This document shows positions 24,795 through 33,218 of a DNA stretch of 64,000 nt, piece after piece. Under the pieces are notes generated by a model. That model was not told the DNA's origin. It worked only from the letters and a program-made list of their open reading frames with translations, and made no database searches. A program made the translations under genes and the position numbers. The DNA comes from CAWINX01 sp963702055 (GTDB lineage Bacteria; Actinomycetota; Thermoleophilia; Solirubrobacterales; 70-9), in the NCBI GenBank assembly GCA_963702055.1, contig OY969702.1:806001-870000 (forward strand). The letters run 5' to 3'. Position 1 is the first letter of the stretch, and the number at the start of each line of letters is the position of its first letter.

Positions 24795-25475
24795 TCAGGC
24801 GGCGAAGCGGTAGCCGACGCCCGGGTCGGTGCGGATCAGGACGTGCTCCCCGGGCGGCTCGACCTTGCGGCGCAGGTTGGCGATGTGGGCGCGCAGGACC
24901 TGGAGGTCGTCCGCGTACTCGATCCCCCAGACCTCGACGAGCAGGGCGCGGTGGGTCATCAGTCGCCCCCGGTTGCGGACCAGGACCCGCAGCAGCTCGA
25001 ACTCGGTCGGGGTCAGATGGATCCCCTCGCCGTCGCGGCTCACCGCGCGCGCCGCGAAGTCGACCTCCAGGCCGTCGACGGAGATCGCCGGCTCCCCCGA
25101 CTCCGGGTGGGCGCGGCGCAGCACCGCCTCCAGCCTCGCGATTAATTCCGGCGGACCGAACGGCTTGGTGACGTAGTCGTCGGCGCCGGCCGCCAGGGCG
25201 CGCACCTTCGCGTCCTCCTCCCCCACCGCGGAGAGGACGATGACCGGCATCTCACTCCACTCGCGCAGGCGCTTGGTTACCTCGACGCCATCGATGTCAG
25301 GCAGCATCAGGTCGACGATCGCCGCCTCCGGCGGTTTCACGGCGACGCGGTCGAGGGCCTCCTCGCCGGTGCCGGCCGGAACGGCTTCGTAGCCGGCATC
25401 GCGCAGGATCACGGTCAGCGCCCGGACGATCTGCGGCTCGTCGTCGCAGACGAGGACCCGCGGCCGCTCAGCCAT
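24795..25475 (-). CDS. kdpE: OmpR-family response regulator KdpE
   Basis: 226 residues from ATG 25475. The receiver domain has the acidic pair CDDEPQ, the phosphoacceptor Asp in AAIVDLMLPDIDG and the conserved Lys in YVTKPFGPPEL. The C-terminal winged helix (LTPTEFELLRVLVRNRGRLM, HIANLRRKVE, DPGVGYRFAA) binds DNA. It overlaps the kinase gene by 8 bp and precedes kdpFACB, which it presumably activates under K+ limitation. Confidence 0.92.
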   Translation of the reverse strand: MAERPRVLVCDDEPQIVRALTVILRDAGYEAVPAGTGEEALDRVAVKPPEAAIVDLMLPDIDGVEVTKRLREWSEMPVIVLSAVGEEDAKVRALAAGADDYVTKPFGPPELIARLEAVLRRAHPESGEPAISVDGLEVDFAARAVSRDGEGIHLTPTEFELLRVLVRNRGRLMTHRALLVEVWGIEYADDLQVLRAHIANLRRKVEPPGEHVLIRTDPGVGYRFAA

Positions 25476-26622
25476 CCCCGTCCTCCCCCACCGGGAACGA
25501 GACCACGAAAGTGCTGCCCTGGCCGGGAACCGACTCGACCGCGATCTCGCCGCCGTTGGCCTCGATGAAGCCCTTGGCGATCGCCAGGCCGAGGCCGACG
25601 CCGCGGTCGGAGCCTCCCTCGCGGCGGTAGAAGGGCTCGAAGATCCGGGCGCGCTCAGGCTCGGGGATGCCCGGGCCCTGGTCGACCACCCGGACGACGA
25701 GCCGGCCTCCGGTCCGGCGGGAGCGGACCAGCACCGGGCGGTCGGCGCCGTGGCTGAAGCCATTCTCGAGCAGATTGGCGAAGGCGCGCTCGAGCTGGGT
25801 GGCGTCGACGAGCAGCGGGGGAAGCTCCGGGTCGAGGGAAAGCTTCACCTGGTTCCCCTCCGCGCCGATCGAGTCGATCGCCGCCGTCAGAATCGCGGCG
25901 AGGTCGACCGTCACCCGGTGCGGCTCGGCGCCGCCGGACTCGAGCCGCGAGACATCGAGCAGATTCTCGACCAAGCGCGAGAGGCGCTGCCCCTCCTCGA
26001 CCACCGCCTCGCTCAACTCGTGGCGCTCCTGCGGGGTGACGCTCGGCGAGTCGAGGGCGGCGCCGGCGGCGATCATCGCCGTCAGCGGCGTGCGCAGATC
26101 GTGGGAGACCGAGCGCAGCAGCGCCGTCTTCAGCTCGTCGCTGCGCCGCAGCGCCCCGGCCTCGATCGCCTCGGCCTGCATGCGGTCGCGCTCCTCGGAG
26201 ATCGCCGTCAGCTCGGCGAGCACAGCGTCCGTCTCCTCGCGCCGGCGCTCCGCCTCGGCGGCGCGGGCGCGCGCGACCTCGGCCAGAGCGCTGCTTGCCA
26301 CGGCGACGATCCCGAAGACCACCAGCGCCACCCCGTCGCGGTCGGCGGCGATCGCGACGTGCCCGGTCGGGGGGATGTGGAACCAGTTGAAGGCGAAGGC
26401 GCTCGCCACCGCCGAGAACAGCCCCAGGCGCCAGCCCCAAACGGTCGAGATCAAGAGGACGCCGGGGATGTAGACGACCCCGAGCGAGACCGCCGGCGCC
26501 ACCGACTTGAGCGGGTAGACGAGCAGCGTGCTCGCGGCGACGACGCCAACCGTCGCCAGGACCCCCCAGCCGACCGGAGGCGGCTCGGCCCGGATCAGCA
26601 GGCGGGAACGACGACCTTCCAT
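25468..26622 (-). CDS. KdpD-type histidine kinase half (DUF4118 + HisKA + HATPase)
   Basis: 384 residues from ATG 26622 (MEGRRSRLLIRAEPPP). Four membrane helices of the DUF4118 type seen in the middle of KdpD (about 15-125, with AFNWFHIPPTGHVAIA) are followed by a coiled segment, the HisKA site SVSHDLRTPLTAMIAAGA and an HATPase (NLLENGFSHGA, DQGPGIPEPE, GVGLGLAIAKGF). It corresponds to the C-terminal half of KdpD; the N-terminal half is encoded separately at 19041-20159. The two proteins must associate if the system works as in E. coli. The stop overlaps kdpE. Confidence 0.9.
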   Translation of the reverse strand: MEGRRSRLLIRAEPPPVGWGVLATVGVVAASTLLVYPLKSVAPAVSLGVVYIPGVLLISTVWGWRLGLFSAVASAFAFNWFHIPPTGHVAIAADRDGVALVVFGIVAVASSALAEVARARAAEAERRREETDAVLAELTAISEERDRMQAEAIEAGALRRSDELKTALLRSVSHDLRTPLTAMIAAGAALDSPSVTPQERHELSEAVVEEGQRLSRLVENLLDVSRLESGGAEPHRVTVDLAAILTAAIDSIGAEGNQVKLSLDPELPPLLVDATQLERAFANLLENGFSHGADRPVLVRSRRTGGRLVVRVVDQGPGIPEPERARIFEPFYRREGGSDRGVGLGLAIAKGFIEANGGEIAVESVPGQGSTFVVSFPVGEDGDG

Positions 26623-26668
26623 GCCCGCAGCGTAGTTCCGCGGCCGTTGCGGGTGAGCCTCTCCCCCG

Positions 26669-27568
26669 CTAGCCATCCTCCGCGAACGCGCGCCGCAGCG
26701 CCTCGTCGAAAGACTCCGGCGAGATTCCAAACGGCGCGGCGCCGGAAGGGTCGGTGACGACGGTCGCCGTGGTCAGGCCCTCGACGAGTGGGCGCGCGAC
26801 CTTCGTGTCGACCGGTGTGACCAGGCCCAGCCACAGGGCCGACAGCCATGGCGTGATGAAGGGGACCGGCAGCTTTCGCCGCGGCCGCTTCCCCATCGCC
26901 AGCGCCATCCGGTCCAGCATCTCCGAATAGGAGAGGACGTCGGGGCCGCCGATCTGCACCTCGCGGCCCTCGGACTCGGGCACCTCGGGGGCCCGCCGCA
27001 GGTACTCGATCGTCGCGTCGATGCCAATCGGCTGCGTGGCGATGCGCAGCCAGCTGGGGGCGATCATCACCGGCAATCGCCCGACCAGGTAACGAAGCGT
27101 CCGGTAGGACTCGCTGCCGGCGCCGACCACCATCGCCGCCCGGAAGTAGGTGAGCGGCGGCCCCTCGGCGGCGAGGATGCGCGCGGTCTCATGCCTGCTG
27201 CGCAGGTGCTTGGACTCGCTCTCGTCCCCGAGGCCGCCGAGATAGACGACCCGCTTCACCCCCTCTCGCTTGGCCATCCGGGCGAAGTTGCGCGCACCGG
27301 CCTGCTCGCGCTCGGCGAACCCCCCGCCCCCCGCCATCGCGTGGACGAGGTAGTAGGCAACGTCGACGTCCCTCCCCGCTCCAGCGAGAGAGTTTGCGTC
27401 GGTGACGTCGCCGACGTGGAGGTCAAGGCCCGCCGCCTCGAGCGGTCGCGCCTTCGAGCGGTCGCGAACCAGGCAGCGGATTGACGACTCCGAGTCCCTC
27501 AGCGTTGCGGCCAGCCGAGCGCCGATGAAACCCGTGGCTCCGGCAATGAGGGTGCTTTGAGCGATCAC
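26669..27568 (-). CDS. NAD(P)-binding SDR/NmrA-like epimerase-type protein
   Basis: 299 residues from GTG 27568. The Rossmann motif is TLIAGATGFIGARLAATL, followed by DLHVGDVTDANSL and YYLVHAM, typical of atypical short-chain dehydrogenases. The C-terminal half (IGGPDVLSYSEMLDRMA) matches the NAD(P)H-binding family often found with ligand-binding SRPBCC proteins. No catalytic Tyr-x3-Lys is evident, so it may be a redox sensor or a ubiquinone-associated protein. It is divergent, by 29 bp, from an SRPBCC gene. Confidence 0.8.
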   Translation of the reverse strand: MIAQSTLIAGATGFIGARLAATLRDSESSIRCLVRDRSKARPLEAAGLDLHVGDVTDANSLAGAGRDVDVAYYLVHAMAGGGGFAEREQAGARNFARMAKREGVKRVVYLGGLGDESESKHLRSRHETARILAAEGPPLTYFRAAMVVGAGSESYRTLRYLVGRLPVMIAPSWLRIATQPIGIDATIEYLRRAPEVPESEGREVQIGGPDVLSYSEMLDRMALAMGKRPRRKLPVPFITPWLSALWLGLVTPVDTKVARPLVEGLTTATVVTDPSGAAPFGISPESFDEALRRAFAEDG

Positions 27569-27597
27569 TCAAAGCTACTCCCTGCAAAGCTGACCAC

Positions 27598-28074
27598 GTG
27601 TCCACAAAGCTCCTCGAGCGGAGCCAACGGGTCGAGATGCCGATCGAGCGGGCCTTCGCCTTCTACGGCGACACCGGCAACCTGGCGCTGCTCACCCCGC
27701 CGTGGGTCCACTTCGAACTGCTGACCCCGCAGCCGGTGACGATGCAGCCGGGCACGCTGCTCGAATACAAGCTGAGGCTGCACGGCGTGCCGGTGGGCTG
27801 GCAGACCAGGATCGAGACCTGGGAGCCGCCGACGCGCTTCGTCGACATCCAGCTCAAGGGCCCCTACGCGCTCTGGGAACACACCCACCTGTTCGAACGG
27901 GACGGCGACGGCGCGACGGTGATTCGCGATCGCATCCGCTACTCGCTTCCACTGGGACCACTCGGCGCGATCGCGCACCGGCTCTTCGTCCGCCGCGACC
28001 TCGAGCGAATCTTCGACTACCGCCGCGACGCGGTCGCCGAGCGCCTGCCGCCCAACGCCTCCCAGATCGAGTAG
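27598..28074 (+). CDS. SRPBCC (START-like) lipid/ligand-binding protein
   Basis: 158 residues from GTG 27598. The pattern ERSQRVEMPIERAFAFYGDTGNLALLTPPW, RIETWEPPTRFVDIQLKGPYALWEHTH and DRIRYSLPLGPLGAIAHRLFVRRDLERIFDYR is that of the SRPBCC cell-division-inhibitor-related proteins that accompany SDR epimerases, in some species as one fused chain. It forms a hydrophobic pocket. The ligand is unknown. Divergent pairing with 26669-27568 suggests a shared function. Confidence 0.82.
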   Translation: MSTKLLERSQRVEMPIERAFAFYGDTGNLALLTPPWVHFELLTPQPVTMQPGTLLEYKLRLHGVPVGWQTRIETWEPPTRFVDIQLKGPYALWEHTHLFERDGDGATVIRDRIRYSLPLGPLGAIAHRLFVRRDLERIFDYRRDAVAERLPPNASQIE

Positions 28075-28139
28075 CGCCCCCAATCGCCTCAAGAAAATCC
28101 TCGACCGGTCGAAAGACATATGTCGTGGGAGAGGCGCCC

Positions 28140-29081
28140 TTGAAATCGATCCCCCCGCCCGGCCACCATCCTCAGGCCGATGGCAGCTGGCGCGCCGCCG
28201 CGCTCGACCCCGACGACGACCTTGGCCCGCACTCCCGCCGGCTGCTGCGCGTCGCCGGCGTCCTCTCCCTGATCCTGATCCTGCTGGTCGGGTTCGCCTG
28301 GCTGCGGAGCGGTGGTGACAACGCCCTCAATCCGATCGCCCGAGCGGCGGAGCTCACTAGGTCCTACCCCGGGGTGCGCATGAGCATGCAAGCCACCTAT
28401 TACTCGGCGAACTCGCCCCTACAAATGCAGATGACCGGGTATGGCGCCTACAACGGCCAAACAGGTCGCAGCCGCGCGACGATGACGCTGCAGGCGCCGG
28501 CGCCCGTGGGAACGGTGGGGATCGAGACCATCGGCGACGAAGGCACCGTCTACATGCGCTCCACGCTCTTCGCGAGCTCCCTCCCGCCCGGCAAGGACTG
28601 GATGTCGATCGCCCCTCTGACCGGTGGCAATCCCGCAACGGCGCTGGGTGGAAACGGGGACGCGCGCAGCCAGTTGGACATGCTGAAGGCGGTAAGCGGA
28701 AACATCACGGAAGTTGGCCCGGAGGTCGTGCGAGGCGTTCGGACCACCCGATACAGCGGCACGATCGACCTGAACCGCTTCGCGAGCCTCCTGCGCGACG
28801 AGGGCGAGACGGACGCGGCCAAGCAATACGAGGGGCTGGCGAAGCTGGCGCCACCGTCCGGCGTGGAGGTGTGGGTCGACGCCAAGGGGCTTCTGCGCAG
28901 AATGACCATGGCAATGCAGTTCCCCACATCGCCTTCGGGCGTTTCGCTTACCGCCAATATGCAGATGGACTTCTTCGACTTCGGCGCCAAGCCCTCGATC
29001 GATCTTCCCCCGGAGAGCGAGGTCTTCGACGCGACCTCGCTGGCGCAGGCTCAGCTGAAGGCGATGGAGGATCAGAGCTGA
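28140..29081 (+). CDS. Membrane-anchored LppX/LprG-like protein
   Basis: 313 residues from TTG 28140, preceded by GGGAGAGG at 6-7 bp; GTG 28125 is an alternative. A cytoplasmic tail of about 35 residues precedes one membrane helix (VLSLILILLVGFAWL). The extracellular part resembles the LppX/LprAFG-type fold: a region of beta strands with TYYSANSPLQMQMTGYGAYN, EVVRGVRTTRYSGTIDLNRF and GVEVWVDAKGLLRRMTMAMQ. Such proteins carry lipids or sense glycolipids in actinobacterial envelopes. There is no lipobox, so the anchor is the helix. Confidence 0.7.
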   Translation: MKSIPPPGHHPQADGSWRAAALDPDDDLGPHSRRLLRVAGVLSLILILLVGFAWLRSGGDNALNPIARAAELTRSYPGVRMSMQATYYSANSPLQMQMTGYGAYNGQTGRSRATMTLQAPAPVGTVGIETIGDEGTVYMRSTLFASSLPPGKDWMSIAPLTGGNPATALGGNGDARSQLDMLKAVSGNITEVGPEVVRGVRTTRYSGTIDLNRFASLLRDEGETDAAKQYEGLAKLAPPSGVEVWVDAKGLLRRMTMAMQFPTSPSGVSLTANMQMDFFDFGAKPSIDLPPESEVFDATSLAQAQLKAMEDQS

Positions 29082-29084
29082 ACT

Positions 29085-29867
29085 TCAGCTCAGCATCTCC
29101 GTAACGACCAGCCGTAGGCCGACATCCAGTCCCTCTTTCTCGCGCAGATATCCGTAGCGCTCGTCCCAAGCTCCACTCTTGAGATCGGCGGCGAGACGCT
29201 CCCTACCGACTCGCCTCGCTCCCTCCGAGATGCTCTGCCAGACCCACATCGGTCGCACCACCTCGTCGTCGAAGATCATCTCCGGTCGAGCCCAGAGGGC
29301 CGCGAAAAAGTGGTCGGTACAGTCGCGCGGCACCGGGATGGAAGTGCTCGTCGCCGCCGGCAACATGGTCACCAGGTCGCGGCTACCCGCGCCGGAGGGC
29401 CGCTGAAGGTTGAGCATCTCCGGGAAATAGTCGGCGGTGATCCACAGGTCCTCCAACGCCTCGGAATCGAAGGTCACCATGACTATGCGCCGACGCGCGA
29501 CGCGCAGCATCTCGCTCAGGCCGGCATGCAGATCGGACCAGTGGTGGGCGGTCAGGATCGCCATCGCCGCATCGAACGAGTCGTCGTCGAACGGCAACGA
29601 CTCAGCACTCGCTTGAACGACTGGCGCTGCGTCGACGGGCCGCTGGGAAATCATCTCCGCCGAGGGCTCGACCGCGGTCACCTCGCGATCGACTGGCTCG
29701 TAGGAGCCCGTGCCGGCGCCGACGTTGAGGACGCTGCGCGCGTCGCCCAGGGCCGCCTCGATCCGCGCGGCGATCCGTGGGTCGGCTCGCCGGATGTTCG
29801 CGTAGCCGCGGCCGATGCGGTCGTAGGCCGGCTCGGTCATGAGGTCGCTAATCGTCTGTTTAGACAC
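29085..29867 (-). CDS. Class I SAM-dependent methyltransferase
   Basis: 260 residues from GTG 29867, or 251 from ATG 29840 (MTEPAYDRIGRGYAN); neither start has a strong ribosome site. Motif I is SVLNVGAGTGSY, motif II VTAVEPSAEMI, motif III-like ASAESLPFDDDSFDAAMAIL. The substrate is unknown; it is of the UbiE/ArsM-like small-molecule class but lacks the arsenic cysteines. A palindrome GTCT-GTTT-AGAC (29854-29865) overlaps the longer start and could be an operator. Confidence 0.82.
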   Translation of the reverse strand: MSKQTISDLMTEPAYDRIGRGYANIRRADPRIAARIEAALGDARSVLNVGAGTGSYEPVDREVTAVEPSAEMISQRPVDAAPVVQASAESLPFDDDSFDAAMAILTAHHWSDLHAGLSEMLRVARRRIVMVTFDSEALEDLWITADYFPEMLNLQRPSGAGSRDLVTMLPAATSTSIPVPRDCTDHFFAALWARPEMIFDDEVVRPMWVWQSISEGARRVGRERLAADLKSGAWDERYGYLREKEGLDVGLRLVVTEMLS

Positions 29868-29897
29868 GACGGAGAGGATCTCGAACAGCGCTTAGAA

Positions 29898-30092
29898 ATG
29901 CCGCTGGCCTCCCTGAAACTGCTGCTGCTTCCGCTGGGCATCGCCGCCTTCGTGTTGTTCCTATTGATCATCGGCACGATCGGCCTCGGCATAGCGATGG
30001 CGGTGATCTCCTTCTTCGCATGGCTGCGGCGCATCGCTCTTGGGGAGCGCAAGGCGCAAAGAAGAACCGAGCGAACTCGTTCCGATCACTGA
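29898..30092 (+). CDS. Small single-pass membrane protein
   Basis: 64 residues from ATG 29898. Residues 4-42 are almost entirely hydrophobic (LLLLPLGIAAFVLFLLIIGTIGLGIAMAVISFFAWL), enough for one or two helices, followed by a basic tail RRIALGERKAQRRTER. The ribosome site is weak. It is divergent from the methyltransferase gene (30 bp). Function unknown; similar small hydrophobic proteins are common in this group. Confidence 0.55.
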   Translation: MPLASLKLLLLPLGIAAFVLFLLIIGTIGLGIAMAVISFFAWLRRIALGERKAQRRTERTRSDH

Positions 30093-30102
30093 AATACCTG
30101 CG

Positions 30103-30873
30103 CTAGTGAGCGTGTCCATGCCCCCGCACCGTCCGCCAGGAATCCCAGGTGATCTTGAGGATCACCGCCGTAATTCCGAGACCGATCAACGGGTCGGCGA
30201 TCGGCAGGCCGACAGCGACGACCGCGGCCGTGGCGACGACGGCGAGGCTGACGTAGGAGTCGGCGCGAGCGTGATTGCCGTCGGCGATCAAGGCCGGGCT
30301 TTCGAGGCGATTGCCGGCTCTCGTCCGGATCCTCGCGGCGACCCGGTTGCCGGCAAAACCAATCAATCCGGCAACGGCCAGAGCGAGGAGATGGGTGGGG
30401 GTTTGGGGATGGATCAGCCGCGAAATCGCCTCGACGCCGGCCACACAGGCCGAGATGAAGATCGCCGCGACCACGAACAGCCCCGCGATCCGCTCGGCGC
30501 GCTGCGAGCGCAATAGGAAGGCGGCGCCGAGCGGGATCGCGGTGCCGGCGTCGCCGAAGTTGTGAATCAGGTCTGCCAGCAAAGCGACGCTGCCGCTGGC
30601 CAGAAAGATCGCGAGTTGAGCGAGTGCCGCCATGCCCAAGACCGCCAGCGAGAGGCCGACCGCCTTGAGCCCATCCCGCGAGCGTTTGATGCTCTCGTCA
30701 ACCAGTCCGTGCGAATGCCCGTGACCGTGTGTATGGGAGTGCGCACGACCGCGCAAGCGCTGCTCAGGCTCGTGGGAATGCGGGCCGGAATGAGGATGCT
30801 CATGGACCAGGTGGTCCCCATGCCGGTGGAGCTCACCGTCGAGAAGCTCGTACGAGAGAGCCTGCGCCGCCAT
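30103..30873 (-). CDS. Cation diffusion facilitator (zinc/cobalt efflux), His-rich N-terminus
   Basis: 256 residues. The N-terminal 50 residues hold many His (EHPHSGPHSHEPEQ, HSHTHGHGHSHG), a metal-binding leader typical of ZitB/CzcD proteins. Six membrane helices follow, with the metal-site pairs HNFGDAG (helix 2) and ARADSYVSLAVV with GNHARAD (helix 5). The chain stops soon after helix 6 with GHGHAH, so the usual cytosolic C-terminal dimer domain is missing; this may be natural, as in some short CDFs. It exports divalent metal in exchange for protons. Confidence 0.88.
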   Translation of the reverse strand: MAAQALSYELLDGELHRHGDHLVHEHPHSGPHSHEPEQRLRGRAHSHTHGHGHSHGLVDESIKRSRDGLKAVGLSLAVLGMAALAQLAIFLASGSVALLADLIHNFGDAGTAIPLGAAFLLRSQRAERIAGLFVVAAIFISACVAGVEAISRLIHPQTPTHLLALAVAGLIGFAGNRVAARIRTRAGNRLESPALIADGNHARADSYVSLAVVATAAVVAVGLPIADPLIGLGITAVILKITWDSWRTVRGHGHAH

Positions 30874-30882
30874 GCGAGAAGG

Positions 30883-31668
30883 CTAGTGGGCACGTGGCGG
30901 CCAGGGGAAGAAGGCGCTGGTGCGCGCAACGTAGGCCGCATAGCCCTCGCGGCGCTTGGTCAACGAGCGCTCGAGCGGGGCGGCGCCGCTGACCCGGATC
31001 AACAGGGTCGACATGATCAGGGGCCCCACCACGGTCCACCAGGCGCTGCCGGCGGCGAGCGCGACGAGCCAGATCCCCCACCAGATGCAGAAGTCGCCGA
31101 AGTAGTTCGGGTGGCGGGTGTAGCGCCAGAGGCCGCGGTCCATCACCTGCCCGCGGTTCGCGGGGTCGTCCTTGAAGCGGGCGAGCTGCTGGTCGCCAAC
31201 CGCCTCGAAGGCGAGCCCGACGAACCAGACCGCGGTCCCGATCCAATCGAGCGCGCCGAGCCCGGCGGGGGTGGGGTCGTTCATCGCCACCTGCACTGGA
31301 AGCGAGACGACCCACATCAGCGCGCCCTGCAACCAGAACACGACGACCAGGCTGCGCAGCGGCCAGCGCTTCCCGTGACGACGGCGCATCGCCGCGTAGC
31401 GGTAGTCCTCGCCCTTGCCCAGGTTGCGACGGGCGAGGTACGTGGTCAGGCGCAGGCCCCAGACGGTCACCAGCACCGCGAGGAGCAGCCGGCGATCGTC
31501 GCTGCCGTCGCCGAGAACGTAGGCGGCCCAGGCGACGATCACGAAGCCGCTGCCCCAGAAGATGTCGACGATCGAGGTGTCCTTCAGCGCGACACTCACC
31601 GCCCAAAGCGCCGTGACGAGGGCCAAGACCAGCCCCGCCTCGACCGCGAGCAGGCCGGCGGTGCTCAC
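30883..31668 (-). CDS. DUF1295 steroid-reductase-like membrane protein
   Basis: 261 residues with about six membrane helices. DUF1295 marks are FWGSGFVIVAWAAY, LRLTTYLARRN, YRYAAMRRRHGKRW, RYTRHPNYFGDFCIWWG (the conserved GLWRYTRHPNYFG box). The fold is shared with steroid 5-alpha reductase and isoprenylcysteine methyltransferases. The NADPH site may be retained. Substrate unknown. GTG start overlaps the stop of the acyltransferase gene (GTGA), so the two are co-expressed. Confidence 0.85.
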   Translation of the reverse strand: MSTAGLLAVEAGLVLALVTALWAVSVALKDTSIVDIFWGSGFVIVAWAAYVLGDGSDDRRLLLAVLVTVWGLRLTTYLARRNLGKGEDYRYAAMRRRHGKRWPLRSLVVVFWLQGALMWVVSLPVQVAMNDPTPAGLGALDWIGTAVWFVGLAFEAVGDQQLARFKDDPANRGQVMDRGLWRYTRHPNYFGDFCIWWGIWLVALAAGSAWWTVVGPLIMSTLLIRVSGAAPLERSLTKRREGYAAYVARTSAFFPWPPRAH

Positions 31669-32708
31669 GACTCCACCGGCCGGGGATCGGCTGCGAAGCG
31701 CTTCCCGAGCCAGTCGTCGACGTCCTGCCAGAGATCATAGAGCCAGTCCGCGCGCGCGGCATCCCCCGAGGGCACCGCGGAGCGAGGCACCCGTGTGACC
31801 CGCACTCTGACGAAGAGGCCGACAAGGCCGCCGCGCCAAATGTCGGACACCAGGCGCAGGCCGTCGAAGCCGTGGTGGGCGATGACGAGGACGTCGGCGT
31901 CCGGGGCGCCGTCGAGCAGCGCTCCGACGCCTCCGAAGCGGGGCGGCAGCAGGTGGCGCAGGCGCTCCGCCCTTGCGGCCAGATCGGGGTCGCGCTCGGC
32001 GATCCGCGCGATCGCACGCCTGCGGCGCTCAGGTGTGAAGCGGGTCCCCTCGGGGTAGATCAGCACTCCCTCGTCGCCTTCCAGGCCCTGTGCCAGCGAG
32101 CGCATCCGCTCCAGCTCCACCGCCTCGCCCGTGCCGCGGCGGACGAAGTAGTTCGGCAGGCGCCGGCCGGCGACGTCGAGGCAGGGATCGGCGAGCAGTT
32201 CGCGCTTCAGCACGTAGCGCAGGCGGATTGCGTGCGGACGGGTGACCAGGATCGCCGGCAGGAGGTTGTCGACGATGCTCGCGTGGCGGATCAGCACGAC
32301 GATCGGCCCCGGCGCGATCGCTTCGTCGCCGGTCACCTCGAGACGGAGGCCGAACAGCGCCCTGACCGCCCCGAACAGGACGCCGGCCCACAGCTGCTGT
32401 AGGTCCAGCGTCATTCGCTCCAGCGCCGCCTCCCGGCGGCCGCCCAGGCTGAGGGCCCAGGCCACCGCCATCGCCGCGAGCCCAACGACCTCGGCGGCGA
32501 GATAGATCCAGAGAAACGCAGTCAGCCGCAGAGCCGTCGGCGGCACCCCGAAGGCGAGCCGGCGAAAGACATCGACGACGGCGGAGGCGACGAGCAGCGG
32601 CGGGAGGAGCGCGGTAATCAGCAGCAGGCCGAGCACCAGCGGCGGGATCGTACGCAACCGCCGCAGCACCGTCTCAACGCGGGTCTCATCGACGCCACCC
32701 CGTTGCAC
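31665..32708 (-). CDS. PlsC-type lysophospholipid acyltransferase
   Basis: 347 residues from GTG 32708; the frame runs to 32861 but longer starts would overlap the divergent gene. Two N-terminal membrane helices precede the acyltransferase domain: catalytic HX4D in LIRHASIVDNLLP, the second block NYFVRRGTG, and block III IYPEGTRFTPERR. This family acylates lysophosphatidate or related glycerolipids at the inner membrane. The C-terminus is likely cytosolic. It is translationally coupled to the DUF1295 gene, suggesting lipid or sterol-like metabolism. Confidence 0.85.
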   Translation of the reverse strand: MQRGGVDETRVETVLRRLRTIPPLVLGLLLITALLPPLLVASAVVDVFRRLAFGVPPTALRLTAFLWIYLAAEVVGLAAMAVAWALSLGGRREAALERMTLDLQQLWAGVLFGAVRALFGLRLEVTGDEAIAPGPIVVLIRHASIVDNLLPAILVTRPHAIRLRYVLKRELLADPCLDVAGRRLPNYFVRRGTGEAVELERMRSLAQGLEGDEGVLIYPEGTRFTPERRRRAIARIAERDPDLAARAERLRHLLPPRFGGVGALLDGAPDADVLVIAHHGFDGLRLVSDIWRGGLVGLFVRVRVTRVPRSAVPSGDAARADWLYDLWQDVDDWLGKRFAADPRPVES

Positions 32709-32736
32709 GAGGCAATTCTGGCACGCGGCCGGCGAT

Positions 32737-33012
32737 ATGCTCGCGCCCATCCAGAGGGACCTCAAGATCCGCGGATACGTAGTCGGGCAGTTCCCGAATC
32801 CACCGCTCTGGATCGCCCTCGCAGCGCTCCTCGCAGCGCGACTGGCCGACGACGGCAGCACGATCGGTGACCTCGCCCGCGCGATCTTCTACGTCGCGCT
32901 GACCGTGTGGGCCTACGAGGAGGCCGCGCACGGCGTCAACGCCTTTCGCAAGGCACTGGGGACGGTCGCGCTCGGGCTGATCGTCGTCAGCGTCGCCCGG
33001 GCTGTCGGATAG
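32737..33012 (+). CDS. Small two-helix membrane protein, hypothetical
   Basis: 91 residues. Two hydrophobic segments (about 24-40, WIALAALLAARLA, and 47-60, IFYVALTVWAY), a loop EEAAHGVNAFRKALG and a third hydrophobic C-terminus. ATG 32737 lies 28 bp from the divergent acyltransferase start. It is the last gene before the tRNA-derived repeat at 33032, so it probably marks the left chromosomal flank of the island. Confidence 0.6.
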   Translation: MLAPIQRDLKIRGYVVGQFPNPPLWIALAALLAARLADDGSTIGDLARAIFYVALTVWAYEEAAHGVNAFRKALGTVALGLIVVSVARAVG

Positions 33013-33031
33013 GCCCAGCCCCGTACCCGGA

Positions 33032-33073
33032 GCACCGCTACGGGGATTCGAACCCCGGTTTCCGGACTGAGAA
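33032..33073 (-). repeat. att-like 42-bp copy of tRNA-Glu 3' part (left end)
   Basis: The 42 bases are identical to 47185-47226, which is the 3' part of the intact tRNA-Glu gene plus one base. The 5' half of the tRNA is missing, so it is not functional. A tRNA 3'-end duplicate is the classic mark of integration by a tyrosine recombinase; this copy is the far boundary. Integrase-like remnant sequence follows at about 33130-33180. Confidence 0.85.
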
Positions 33074-33218
33074 TTGGCTCTGACAAGCCCTTCGCGGGCG
33101 ATCTTGCCCCGCTGAGCCCAAGGAGTTCGATCCTGTTTGGCTGAGTTCGGTGGAATTGGGGACATATTTCGGGACACGCTTTTCAGCCGCCGCAGCCGAA
33201 GGCGCTACCGTTCCCGGT

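Noticed and set aside
29854..29865. Palindrome GTCT-GTTT-AGAC over the methyltransferase start
   Set aside because: Short, one copy, and no neighbouring regulator of matching type; kept only as a note on the gene.
33032..33110. A second tRNA-Glu gene
   Set aside because: Only the 3' part of the tRNA is present; after the anticodon region the D-arm and acceptor 5' strand are absent. The same holds at 38542.
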